DNA of 64,000 nucleotides, from assembly GCA_031272485.1 (NCBI GenBank), contig JAISTV010000006.1:1-64000 (forward strand), given 5' to 3'. Numbering within the stretch: the first letter of the stretch is position 1; each line of letters begins with the position of its first letter. This document shows positions 53,879-62,260 of the stretch, in pieces. Both the position numbers and the translations under genes were made by a program. The notes under the pieces are model-generated. The model saw only the letters and a program-made list of their open reading frames with translations, was not told the DNA's origin and made no database searches. The stretch comes from Eubacteriales Family XIII. Incertae Sedis bacterium (GTDB lineage: Bacteria > Bacillota > Clostridia > Peptostreptococcales > Anaerovoracaceae).

Positions 53879-56085
53879 GCGAAGAAGTCATATCGGGCAC
53901 CATCCGTGCCATAGTTTTCTATAATGCGGACAATGGATACTGCGTGCTCAGGCTCGGCCGGGCGCGGGATACCGTGACGGCCGTGGGCAGCCTCCCCGGC
54001 GCGCGCGAGGGTCTTCCCGTGGACCTTACGGGCGCGTGGAAGACGCACCCGCGGTTCGGCGAGCAGTTCGCGTTTACTTCCTACGAGCAGCGCGAGCCGG
54101 GCAACGCGGGCGAGCTGGAGCTTTTCCGTGCGTCCGGCGTGATTAAGGGCATAGGCCCCAAGACGGCGCGGCTGATTGTGGAGAAGTTCGGGGAAGCGTC
54201 GCTGGAGGTTCTGGAGAAGGAGCCGGCCAAGCTCAAATCCATAGAGGGCATAGGCGAGAAGAAGTCCAAGCAGATAGCCGAGTCGTACCGCGAGCACAAG
54301 GAGTTCGGGGCCGTGGTCCTGCATTTTCAGCAGTACGGCATTCCTCCGCAGGCGGCAATGAAATTTTATCGCGAGTACGGCGTATCTGCCGTGACGGTGG
54401 TGAACGAGAATCCGTACCGGTTAGTGAGCGAGGTTTACGGCATAGGCTTTAAGACGGCGGACCAGATAGCCATGCGGCTGGGGTTTGCGGAGAACAGCGA
54501 AAAGCGCATTAAGAGCGCGGTGCTGTATCTGCTGCGCGACGGGGCGCGGCGGGACGGGAGCACGTGCCTGCCGCGAACGCTGTTGCTTGAGCGGGCGGTA
54601 AAGCTCATAGACGTCATGAGCGAGGAGGTGGAAGACGCCGTCTTTTCACTCGTGCTGGAGGGGCTGGTGTACGAGGCGGACATAAACGGGGTGCCGTGCC
54701 TGTTTCCGGCCGTGTATTTCGAAGCGGAGCGTGAGGTGTGCGCGGACCTTATGCGGCTGATGCAGTCAATAAATATACAGCCGCTGGAAGACCGGATTTC
54801 CGAGTTGCAGACGCGCAAGGGGCTGGCGCTTTCCGAAGAGCAGGCCGAGGCGGTGCGGCAGTCGCTTCTTAGCGGCGTGTTCGTATTAACCGGCGGGCCG
54901 GGCACCGGCAAGACGACCATTATGGGCGCGATATTAGACATCCTCACGCACGAGGACGAGGCGCCGCTCGTGGCGGCGCCCACGGGGCGCGCGGCCAAGC
55001 GCATTCAGGAGACCACCGGCTATCCGGCGGTGACCATTCACCGGCTTTTGGAATACACCTACGGCGAGGACGACGAGCAGATGATGTTCGGGCGCACGCG
55101 GGAAAACCCGCTCGGGTGCAAGAACGTAATCATAGACGAGGCGTCCATGGTGGACGTGCTCCTCATGCGGGCGCTTACGGCGGCCATCCCGGACGGGGCG
55201 CGGCTCATCTTGGTGGGCGATGCGGACCAGCTGCCGCCGGTGGGGGCGGGAAACGTGCTGCGCGACATATTAGACAGCGGCCGGGTGCCCTCCTTTCATT
55301 TAACGGAAATCTTCCGGCAGGCGGCGCAGAGCATGATCACGGTGAACGCCCACCGGATAAACCGCGGCGAGATGCCGGTGGTAAACGAGGCAGATTCGGA
55401 CTTCTTTATCCTGCGGCGGGAGGAGGAGGAACGCATCCTGCAGGGGCTGCTCGACCTGATTACCACCCGCCTGCCGGCTAAGTACGGGGAACTTGACCCG
55501 CTGCGCGACATGCAGGTGCTCACGCCGGTAAAAAGGGGCATTCTCGGAAACCGCAGCCTGAACGCGCAGCTTCAGCAGCTTCTGAATCCGCCGTCGCACG
55601 GCAAGGCGGAGCGCAAGTTCGGCGAGCGGACCTTCCGCACGGGCGACAAGGTCATGCAGATGCGAAACAACTACGGCCTTTCGTGGAAGAGCAGCGCGGA
55701 CCTCTCCGAAGGGGAGGGCGTGTTTAACGGCGACATAGGTTTCGTGCGCAGCATAGACCCGGATATGGGCACTGTTACGGTGGTGTTCGATGAGGTGCGC
55801 CATGTGGTCTACGACGGCGAGACGCTGGAGGACTTGGACCACGCCTATGCGGTCACGGTGCATAAGAGCCAGGGCAGCGAATTTCCCATAATCCTCATGC
55901 CCGTCTTTCCGGTGCCGCCCATGCTGGCGTCAAGGAATTTACTTTACACCGCGGTGACGCGCGGTAAGCGGCTGGTGGTTCTCGTGGGACGGGAGCGCGT
56001 GCTGGAAGCCATGGTGGAGAATTCACACGTGAGCGACAGGTATTCGGGCCTTCGCTCGTTTCTGGAGAAATATGCGGACATTTGA
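53872..56085 (+). CDS. recD2: ATP-dependent DNA helicase RecD2
   Basis: 737 residues from a GTG start at 53872. The N-terminal region contains helix-hairpin-helix DNA-binding repeats (SGVIKGIGPKTARLIVEKFG, LKSIEGIGEKKSKQIAESY), which mark RecD2 as opposed to RecD of RecBCD. The helicase core has Walker A LTGGPGTGKTTIMGA, Walker B NVIIDEASMVDV, GDADQLPPVGAGNVLRD and C-terminal VTVHKSQGSEFPIILMP and LLYTAVTRGKR. It is a 5'-3' helicase linked to DNA repair. Confidence 0.95.
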   Translation: MVSEEVISGTIRAIVFYNADNGYCVLRLGRARDTVTAVGSLPGAREGLPVDLTGAWKTHPRFGEQFAFTSYEQREPGNAGELELFRASGVIKGIGPKTARLIVEKFGEASLEVLEKEPAKLKSIEGIGEKKSKQIAESYREHKEFGAVVLHFQQYGIPPQAAMKFYREYGVSAVTVVNENPYRLVSEVYGIGFKTADQIAMRLGFAENSEKRIKSAVLYLLRDGARRDGSTCLPRTLLLERAVKLIDVMSEEVEDAVFSLVLEGLVYEADINGVPCLFPAVYFEAEREVCADLMRLMQSINIQPLEDRISELQTRKGLALSEEQAEAVRQSLLSGVFVLTGGPGTGKTTIMGAILDILTHEDEAPLVAAPTGRAAKRIQETTGYPAVTIHRLLEYTYGEDDEQMMFGRTRENPLGCKNVIIDEASMVDVLLMRALTAAIPDGARLILVGDADQLPPVGAGNVLRDILDSGRVPSFHLTEIFRQAAQSMITVNAHRINRGEMPVVNEADSDFFILRREEEERILQGLLDLITTRLPAKYGELDPLRDMQVLTPVKRGILGNRSLNAQLQQLLNPPSHGKAERKFGERTFRTGDKVMQMRNNYGLSWKSSADLSEGEGVFNGDIGFVRSIDPDMGTVTVVFDEVRHVVYDGETLEDLDHAYAVTVHKSQGSEFPIILMPVFPVPPMLASRNLLYTAVTRGKRLVVLVGRERVLEAMVENSHVSDRYSGLRSFLEKYADI

Positions 56086-56803
56086 TGCGGCACTGAATCT
56101 ACTGTTTCCCGCGGACATTTACTGTGCGTCCTGCGGGCGCTATATGGACCGGCCGGGGCCGTTCGGCCTGTGTACGCGCTGCCTTGCCGAGATGGAGAAG
56201 GCGCCGTGTGCGGGCTGCAACCCGGAAGCCATGAAGGCGGCCGGCGCCTCGTGCGCGGCCTGCACGGGCGAGGGGTTTTCGTTTGACCGTGCCCTGTTTT
56301 GCTGTGCCTACGACGGCCGCGCGGGAGACCTGATCCGGAACATGAAGTATCGCCGGGGAAGCTACCTGGCCGGCCACGTGGTGCGCATGATGGCGGCGCG
56401 CTTCCTCGCGGCGGCGGATCCGGACACGGGGGAGCTGCCTGCGTATGACTTGCTTGTGCCGGTACCCATGCATATAATAAAGAAACGCAAACGCGGCTAT
56501 GATCAGACGCAGCTTATCGGGTGCGAGCTGGCGCGGCTCACAGGCATCCCGTACGTGGAGGCGCTCGTGCGGCTTATGCGCACGGACGTCATGAGCGGCC
56601 TGCGCAAGGAGGCGCGCCTTCTGAATCTGGAAGGGGCGTTCGAAGTGGCGACGGCGGTAAAGGCGCGGGGGGCTCTCGCCGGAAAAAGCGTCCTATTGAT
56701 AGACGATGTTTTTACTACGGGCAGCACGGCCGAGACGTGCGCAAAAACCCTGCGGGAGGAAGGTGCGGTCAGAATCGACTTCTTTGCGTTCGCGTATGCG
56801 TAA
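56072..56803 (+). CDS. comF: ComF family protein (phosphoribosyltransferase-like)
   Basis: 243 residues. The N terminus has zinc-finger-like cysteine pairs (CASCGRYMDR, CTRCLAEM, CAGC, CAAC). The C-terminal PRTase domain shows the PRPP loop VLLIDDVFTTGSTAETCA. ComF proteins take part in uptake of transforming DNA in several bacteria, but no other competence gene is in the window. It overlaps recD2 by 14 bp. Confidence 0.92.
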   Translation: MRTFDAALNLLFPADIYCASCGRYMDRPGPFGLCTRCLAEMEKAPCAGCNPEAMKAAGASCAACTGEGFSFDRALFCCAYDGRAGDLIRNMKYRRGSYLAGHVVRMMAARFLAAADPDTGELPAYDLLVPVPMHIIKKRKRGYDQTQLIGCELARLTGIPYVEALVRLMRTDVMSGLRKEARLLNLEGAFEVATAVKARGALAGKSVLLIDDVFTTGSTAETCAKTLREEGAVRIDFFAFAYA

Positions 56804-57071
56804 ACAAGCTATTGCTCACAAAAAAACAGGACGGTATAAAGGGCACGCCCGGGTCTGTGGTTGAAAATCCATGCCAGCTGCGGGCGAAAGGATCCACGTA
56901 AGTCGTTTTTTAACGGCGATCATGGCGCAGTTTAGGAGTAAGTCGCGGCAGCCGCCTGCCGTGCGAGTGTGGGGGCAAAGACCAGGTCAGCCGGGCGCGC
57001 CCCTTGTACCGTGAAATGAAGAAGTGTGATAAAATAAAATATATTTGGTTTGATACGGAGGGAACGAAAGA
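56804..57071. other. noncoding gap between comF and hpf
   Basis: This 268-bp stretch has no supported gene. It contains a GC hairpin (CGGCAG and CTGCCG, about 56947-56962). Just before hpf, an extended -10, TGATAAAAT (57027-57035), may be the promoter; TTGTAC at 57004-57009 is a poorly spaced -35. It did not match tmRNA, SRP RNA or 6S RNA by eye. Confidence 0.35.
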
Positions 57072-57599
57072 ATGAAAGTAATACTCACGAGCAAGAATCT
57101 GAACGCGAGCGACCACCTGCGCGACACCATCGAGGCGAAATTCGGGAAGCTGGCCAAGTACTTCTCCAGCGATATAGTGGCGAATGTCACGCTTTCCATG
57201 GAGAAGGGCAGGCAGAAAATCGAGGCGACCATCCGGGCGGGCAGCACCATTTTCCGGGCGGAGGACACCACGAACGATATTTACAGCGGCATAGACAAGG
57301 TGGTGGACAAGCTGTCCGGGCAGATGTCCAAGTACAAGAGCAAGCTGATTAAGAAGCACAAGGACAGCAAGACGATTCTGTTTGATGACGTGCCGGAGCC
57401 GGCGGATGAGCCGGAAGAAGAGCTTCGGATTGTGAAGCGCAAGAAGTTTGACCTGCTGCCCATGACGGCGGAGGAGGCCATACTCCAGATGGAGCTGCTG
57501 CAGCACGACTTTTTCGTGTTCCTGAATATGGACACGGACGGCATAGGCGTGGTGTACCGGCGCAACGAAGGGGACTACGGGCTGTTAGAGACGAATTAG
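57072..57599 (+). CDS. hpf: ribosome hibernation promoting factor, long form
   Basis: 175 residues. The N-terminal S30AE/YfiA domain (residues 1-105) binds the 30S decoding region. A charged linker (DVPEPADEPEEELRIVKRKK) leads to the C-terminal dimerisation domain (about 120-175, MTAEEAILQMELLQHDFFVF). This long form makes 100S dimers in Gram-positive bacteria. GGAGG precedes the start and an intrinsic terminator follows. Confidence 0.95.
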   Translation: MKVILTSKNLNASDHLRDTIEAKFGKLAKYFSSDIVANVTLSMEKGRQKIEATIRAGSTIFRAEDTTNDIYSGIDKVVDKLSGQMSKYKSKLIKKHKDSKTILFDDVPEPADEPEEELRIVKRKKFDLLPMTAEEAILQMELLQHDFFVFLNMDTDGIGVVYRRNEGDYGLLETN

Positions 57600-57703
57600 A
57601 GACGGTCCGGCAATGGCGCGCGGGCGCGCCGGAAGATTTTCACGAATCTCTTAGCGGACACGGGTGCCGGTTCTACGATTTCTGCGTTTTGTGAAGAATG
57701 GAT

Positions 57704-57738
57704 GAGCGTTTTCGGAAGATTTCTGAAAACGCTCTTTT
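57704..57738 (+). terminator. intrinsic terminator after hpf
   Basis: GAGCGTTTTC (57704-57713) and GAAAACGCTC (57725-57734), a perfect 10-bp stem with an 11-nt loop, followed by TTTT. Confidence 0.85.
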
Positions 57739-57753
57739 ACGTGCATCCCCCAC

Positions 57754-57782
57754 TTGAAAGAATGCCGGGTTTTCTGTATAGT
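57754..57782 (+). promoter_or_regulatory. promoter of cdaA-cdaR-glmM-glmS
   Basis: TTGAAA (57754-57759), a 17-bp spacer and TATAGT (57777-57782). The start codon is 34 nt further on. Confidence 0.7.
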
Positions 57783-57816
57783 GGAAGGAGCTGAGAGGCG
57801 GAAAAGGACGGGTTTT

Positions 57817-58653
57817 ATGCCGGAGGTACTTACCGATCTCATAGCCGGGTTCAGGATATGGGATTTTATCGATATCGCGCTAATCGCGTTCGTGGTGTAC
57901 AAGATTATCGGGTTCATTCGCGAAACGCGTGCGGAGCAGCTGGTCAAGGGACTGCTTATTCTGGTCCTCGCGACTTTCCTTTCGGGTTTTTTACATCTAT
58001 ATGCTATGAGCTGGATGCTCAAGGCGGCCATGCAGTTCGGGGTCATAGCCTTAGTGGTGGTCTTTCAGCCGGAGCTGCGGCGCGGGCTGGAGCGTCTGGG
58101 GCACAGTAAGTTTTTCCGGCCGCGGTATGCGGATATGGACAAGGACGACATAAAACAGCTCGCGGCGTCCATAGCCAAGTCGGTCGACTACTTCAGCGCG
58201 AATAAAATTGGCGCCCTGATAGTGGTGGAATGCGAGACGAGCCTGAGCGACTACGCGCAGGAAGGGGTTATGCTCAACGGACAGCTGACGAGTGAGCTGC
58301 TTTCGAATATCTTTATGCCGGGGACGCCGCTGCACGACGGCGCTGCTATTATCCGGCAGAACCGGATTGTGGCGGCGGCCTGTATTCTGCCGCTTACGGA
58401 GGGCGTGGGACTGCCCACGGAGATCGGGACACGGCACCGCGCGGCCATAGGCATAACCGAGGTTTCGGACTGCCTGGCGATCGTGGTTTCCGAGGAGACC
58501 GGCATCATTTCGAGCGCGCGCGACGGGAAGCTCACGCGCTTCCTGCAGGTCAAGACGCTCGAGAAACGGATACTCAACCTGTACCTGGGCGAGGACGAGG
58601 ACGGCGCGCGGGGCAGCATAGCGAAGAAGGTGAGACGGCGTGTTAAGAAATAA
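57817..58653 (+). CDS. cdaA: diadenylate cyclase CdaA
   Basis: 278 residues from the ATG at 57817; upstream in-frame sequence to a TTG lies inside the promoter. Three N-terminal membrane segments (residues about 12-80) are followed by the DAC catalytic domain with its DGA (TPLHDGAAII) and RHR (GTRHRAAIGIT) motifs. It makes c-di-AMP from two ATP, controlling potassium and wall homeostasis. The cdaR gene overlaps its end by 14 bp. Confidence 0.95.
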   Translation: MPEVLTDLIAGFRIWDFIDIALIAFVVYKIIGFIRETRAEQLVKGLLILVLATFLSGFLHLYAMSWMLKAAMQFGVIALVVVFQPELRRGLERLGHSKFFRPRYADMDKDDIKQLAASIAKSVDYFSANKIGALIVVECETSLSDYAQEGVMLNGQLTSELLSNIFMPGTPLHDGAAIIRQNRIVAAACILPLTEGVGLPTEIGTRHRAAIGITEVSDCLAIVVSEETGIISSARDGKLTRFLQVKTLEKRILNLYLGEDEDGARGSIAKKVRRRVKK

Positions 58654-59020
58654 TAAACTGAACCTTCTCATATCCATCCTCATAGCCATAGGCATATGGC
58701 TGTATGTGGTGCTGGTGGTAAACCCGGTGGCGGAGGCGAGTGTGGAAACCGTGTCCGTGGAAGTGACAGGGGTAGAGGCACTGGAGGCGGACGGCCTCAC
58801 GCTCGAGAAGGTGCCTGTGCGGACGGTGAACCTCACGGTTTCCGCTGCGCGCTCGGAACTGGTGAAGCTGGAAGATGAGGACTTTACGGCGTACATAGAC
58901 GTGGAGGGGCTGGCCGCGGGCAAGACTTCGGTGCGCGTTCTCGTCACGGGTCCGCGGGGGGTGGAGGTGCTGTCGGTCAAGCCGGCGGCGCTGGATGTTA
59001 CCGTGGTGGAGCTGGAGTAG
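58640..59020 (+). CDS. cdaR: CdaR-like YbbR-domain protein, very short form
   Basis: 126 residues from a GTG start. A membrane segment (LLISILIAIGIWLYVVLVV, about residues 9-28) is followed by about one YbbR domain (VEVTGVEALEADGLTLEKVP onward). Classical CdaR proteins carry three or four YbbR domains and regulate CdaA from outside the membrane. Position between cdaA and glmM supports the assignment. Confidence 0.85.
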   Translation: MLRNNKLNLLISILIAIGIWLYVVLVVNPVAEASVETVSVEVTGVEALEADGLTLEKVPVRTVNLTVSAARSELVKLEDEDFTAYIDVEGLAAGKTSVRVLVTGPRGVEVLSVKPAALDVTVVELE

Positions 59021-60373
59021 ATGGGCAGATTATTCGGGACCGACGGTGTGCGAGGCATCGCGGGCGAGGAACTCACGGCAGAGCTGGCGTGCGCACTCGG
59101 AAGGGCAGGCGCGCAGGTTCTGGCGAAGGATACGGCCGGGCGCGGCCCGCTGATTCTCATAGGCAAGGACACGCGCGAGTCCGGCGACATGCTCGAGGAC
59201 GGGCTGCGTCGCGGGATTCTCTCCGTGGGCGGAACCGTGGTGCACGCGGGCGTGCTGCCCACCCCGGCGGTGGCGTGGCTTACGCGCACGCGGCAGGCGG
59301 ATGCGGGGATTGTCATTTCCGCTTCGCATAACCCGTACGCGTATAACGGCATAAAGTTCTTTAACCGCGCGGGCTTCAAGCTGGCGGACGCGGTGGAGGA
59401 TGCCATAGAGGAGCTTGTGCTTCAGGACGGCGAGGCGCCGGTAAGCGTACCGGCAGGCGTGGCGGTGGACGTGGCGCAGCAGGAGGCTTCGCTGCGGGAC
59501 TATGCGAACTACCTCACCTCTACCATGCGGGAGAGCATTTCCGGCATGAAGATGGTGGTGGATTGCGCGAACGGGGCTGCCTCGCAGGTGGCGCCGCGCG
59601 TGTTTGAGGCGCTTGGCGCGCAGTGTACCTATATAGGAAACCGGCCGGACGGCAGAAATATCAATGCCGGGTGCGGCTCTACCGCACCGGCGGCCCTGCA
59701 GAGGGCGGTCACGGAGGCAGGCGCGGATATCGGGCTGGCTTTTGACGGCGACGCGGACCGGCTCATTGCCGTGGACGAGAAGGGGCAGGTCGTGGACGGC
59801 GACCGGATTATGTATGCCTGCGCCAAAGACCTTGCGGCGCGCGGGGAGCTAAAGGAAAACCTGCTCACGGCCACGGTCATGAGCAACCTCGGGCTTTCGC
59901 TCGCGCTTGCTGAGGCGGGCATCCGCTACCAGACGGCAGACGTGGGAGACCGCTATGTGCTGGAGCTCATGCAGGCCACGGGCGGCGTACTGGGCGGTGA
60001 GCAGTCCGGGCATATTATCTTCCTCGGGCAGAACACCACGGGCGACGGGATTTACGCGGCGCTGCGCTTCCTCGAAGCGGTGGTGCGCGGCGGCGGGACG
60101 GTATCGGACGCGGTAAGCGGCATACGCATTTATCCGCAGGTGCTGGTGAACGCGCGGGTGAAGAACGAAAACAAGAACACGTATATGCAGGACGCGGAGA
60201 TAGCCGCCGCCTGCGAAGAGATAGAAAAACGGTTCGCCGGGGAAGGGCGGGTGCTCATCCGGCCCTCGGGAACGGAGCCGCTCGTGCGGGTCATGCTGGA
60301 GGGCGCGGACCAGGCGCAGCTTAAGGCGGCGGCGGACGGGCTGGCGCAGCTCATCGAAAGAAAGCTGGGCTGA
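59021..60373 (+). CDS. glmM: phosphoglucosamine mutase GlmM
   Basis: 450 residues. It converts glucosamine-6-phosphate to glucosamine-1-phosphate for UDP-GlcNAc. The phosphoserine loop is VISASHNPYAYNGIKFF; the metal site is AFDGDADRLIAVDEKG; the sugar loop includes GGEQSGHIIF; the phosphate site is RPSGTEPLVRVM. It directly abuts cdaR. GlmM is known to bind and inhibit CdaA in other Gram-positive bacteria. Confidence 0.96.
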   Translation: MGRLFGTDGVRGIAGEELTAELACALGRAGAQVLAKDTAGRGPLILIGKDTRESGDMLEDGLRRGILSVGGTVVHAGVLPTPAVAWLTRTRQADAGIVISASHNPYAYNGIKFFNRAGFKLADAVEDAIEELVLQDGEAPVSVPAGVAVDVAQQEASLRDYANYLTSTMRESISGMKMVVDCANGAASQVAPRVFEALGAQCTYIGNRPDGRNINAGCGSTAPAALQRAVTEAGADIGLAFDGDADRLIAVDEKGQVVDGDRIMYACAKDLAARGELKENLLTATVMSNLGLSLALAEAGIRYQTADVGDRYVLELMQATGGVLGGEQSGHIIFLGQNTTGDGIYAALRFLEAVVRGGGTVSDAVSGIRIYPQVLVNARVKNENKNTYMQDAEIAAACEEIEKRFAGEGRVLIRPSGTEPLVRVMLEGADQAQLKAAADGLAQLIERKLG

Positions 60374-60415
60374 TGGCCTGCAGCCTAAGCGGGAAACAGA
60401 TTAGGAGAACGGCAT

Positions 60416-62245
60416 ATGTGCGGTATCGTAGGATACATAGGAAATGAAAGCGCGAAAGAGATAATCATTGAAGGGCTTCGCGGTCTGGAGTATCGGGGGT
60501 ATGACTCCGCCGGCATGGCGCTCGTGCACCGCGGGCGCATTCTGGTGCGTAAGGAATCCGGAAAGCTGGCGAACCTCGAGTCGAAAATCACCAAGAAGGA
60601 ATTTACGGGGAACCTGGGCATAGGGCACACCCGCTGGGCCACACACGGGAGCCCGACGAGAGAGAATGCACACCCCCATCTGTCGGCGGACGGCAGAATT
60701 GCCATTGTCCACAACGGCATAATAGAAAACTATCTGGAGCTCAAGGCGTGGCTCATAGAAAAGCAAGGGATACAGTTCCGGTCGGAGACGGACACGGAGG
60801 TCATAGCGCAGCTTCTGGGCATCTACTACGAGGGAGACCTGATAGAGGCAGTGCAGAAAACGGTCTCGCGGCTACGGGGGGCGTACGCGGTGGCCGTGGT
60901 GGCGGCGGACGACCCGGACCGGATTGTGGCGGTGCGCAAGGATGCGCCGCTCATAGCGGGCATAGGCGAGGGGCGGAACTTCCTGGCGTCGGACATCCCG
61001 GCGCTGCTCAAGTACACGCGGGACGTGTACCTGATTGAGAACGGGGAGATCGTGGTGGTCTCGCGCGACGACATAAAGATTTTCGACGAGGAGATGACGC
61101 GCGTGAAGCGCGACGTGATGAAGGTTACGTGGGATGCGGACGCGGCGGAGAAGGGCGGCTACGAGCATTTCATGATGAAGGAGATTTGCGAGCAGCCGGA
61201 CGGGATTCGCGAGACGCTGCAGCGGCGGATCGGGGAGGACGGGCAGATTAAGCTCGACGGCATCCGGTTCGGGAAGAAGGATCTGGAGGCCATAACGCGG
61301 ATTTATATCGTGGCGTGCGGCACGGCGTACCACGCGGGGCTGCAGGGCAAGGCGCTGCTGGAGGGCTACGCGAAGATTCCCACGGAGGTGGACCTGGCGA
61401 GCGAGTTCCGCTACCGGAATCCGCTGGTGGACGAGAAGACGCTCTTCCTGTGTATCAGCCAGTCGGGCGAGACGCACGATACGCTCGCGGCGCTGCGCGA
61501 GGCCAAGCGGCAGGGCGCGCGGGTCCTTTCGATTTGCAACGTGGTGGGCAGCTCTATCGCGCGCGAGTCGGACGATGTGCTGTACACGTGGGCGGGGCCG
61601 GAGATCGCGGTGGCGTCTACCAAGGCTTACACCACGCAGCTGGTGTGTCTGTACCTGATTGCGCTTTACATGGGCCGGACGAAAGGCACGCTCAGCGAAG
61701 AGGAGGCGGGCCGCATCATTGGCGAGCTCATGGCACTGCCGGAGAAGGCGGCGGAGACGCTCAAAGCCGAGGAGCAGATAAAAAAGCTTGCGGAGCGGTA
61801 CTACATCAAGGAACAGATTTTCTACATAGGGCGCGGCGCGGACGTGGGTACGGCGCTGGAGGGCAGCCTCAAGCTCAAGGAGATTTCCTACATAAACTCG
61901 TTTGCCATAGCGGCGGGCGAGCTCAAGCACGGGACCATAGCGCTCATCCGCAAGGACACGCTGTTCTTCGTCATGGCCACGCAGGATGCGCTGTACGAGA
62001 AGATGCTCTCGAACATCGAGGAGATTAAGGCGCGCAAGGCGCAGGTGATAGGAATTGCGAAAAAGGGGAATAAACGAATTAAGCAAATATGTGATGAAGT
62101 GATATATATTCCGTCGTGCGCGGATGAGGTGGCGCCCATTCTGGGGGTCATCCCGCTGCAGCTGCTGGCGTATCATATAGCCAAGCTGCTCAAGCGCGAC
62201 ATAGATCAGCCGCGGAATCTGGCGAAGTCTGTAACGGTGGAATAA
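60416..62245 (+). CDS. glmS: glutamine-fructose-6-phosphate aminotransferase GlmS
   Basis: 609 residues. The N-terminal glutaminase has the Cys1 nucleophile (MCGIVGYIG) and HTRWATHG; two SIS domains follow (VACGTAYHAGLQGK, SQSGETHDTLAALREAK). The C terminus ends NLAKSVTVE as in the family. The 42 bp before it are too short for a glmS ribozyme, so feedback must work otherwise. It makes glucosamine-6-phosphate for GlmM just upstream. Confidence 0.97.
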   Translation: MCGIVGYIGNESAKEIIIEGLRGLEYRGYDSAGMALVHRGRILVRKESGKLANLESKITKKEFTGNLGIGHTRWATHGSPTRENAHPHLSADGRIAIVHNGIIENYLELKAWLIEKQGIQFRSETDTEVIAQLLGIYYEGDLIEAVQKTVSRLRGAYAVAVVAADDPDRIVAVRKDAPLIAGIGEGRNFLASDIPALLKYTRDVYLIENGEIVVVSRDDIKIFDEEMTRVKRDVMKVTWDADAAEKGGYEHFMMKEICEQPDGIRETLQRRIGEDGQIKLDGIRFGKKDLEAITRIYIVACGTAYHAGLQGKALLEGYAKIPTEVDLASEFRYRNPLVDEKTLFLCISQSGETHDTLAALREAKRQGARVLSICNVVGSSIARESDDVLYTWAGPEIAVASTKAYTTQLVCLYLIALYMGRTKGTLSEEEAGRIIGELMALPEKAAETLKAEEQIKKLAERYYIKEQIFYIGRGADVGTALEGSLKLKEISYINSFAIAAGELKHGTIALIRKDTLFFVMATQDALYEKMLSNIEEIKARKAQVIGIAKKGNKRIKQICDEVIYIPSCADEVAPILGVIPLQLLAYHIAKLLKRDIDQPRNLAKSVTVE

Positions 62246-62260
62246 CGGCCGGAGGTTTAC

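Noticed and set aside
55929-55950. GTCAAG and CTTTAC pair in recD2 as another mini-palindrome
   Set aside because: It encodes SRNLLYTAVTRG, a conserved helicase motif, so the sequence is explained by protein constraint.
56804-57071. SRP RNA suggested by ACCAGGTCAG near 56989
   Set aside because: The conserved GGAAGGAAGCAG loop of SRP RNA is absent; the match is a short coincidence.
60374-60415. glmS ribozyme upstream of glmS
   Set aside because: The gap is only 42 bp, far too short for the ribozyme core.
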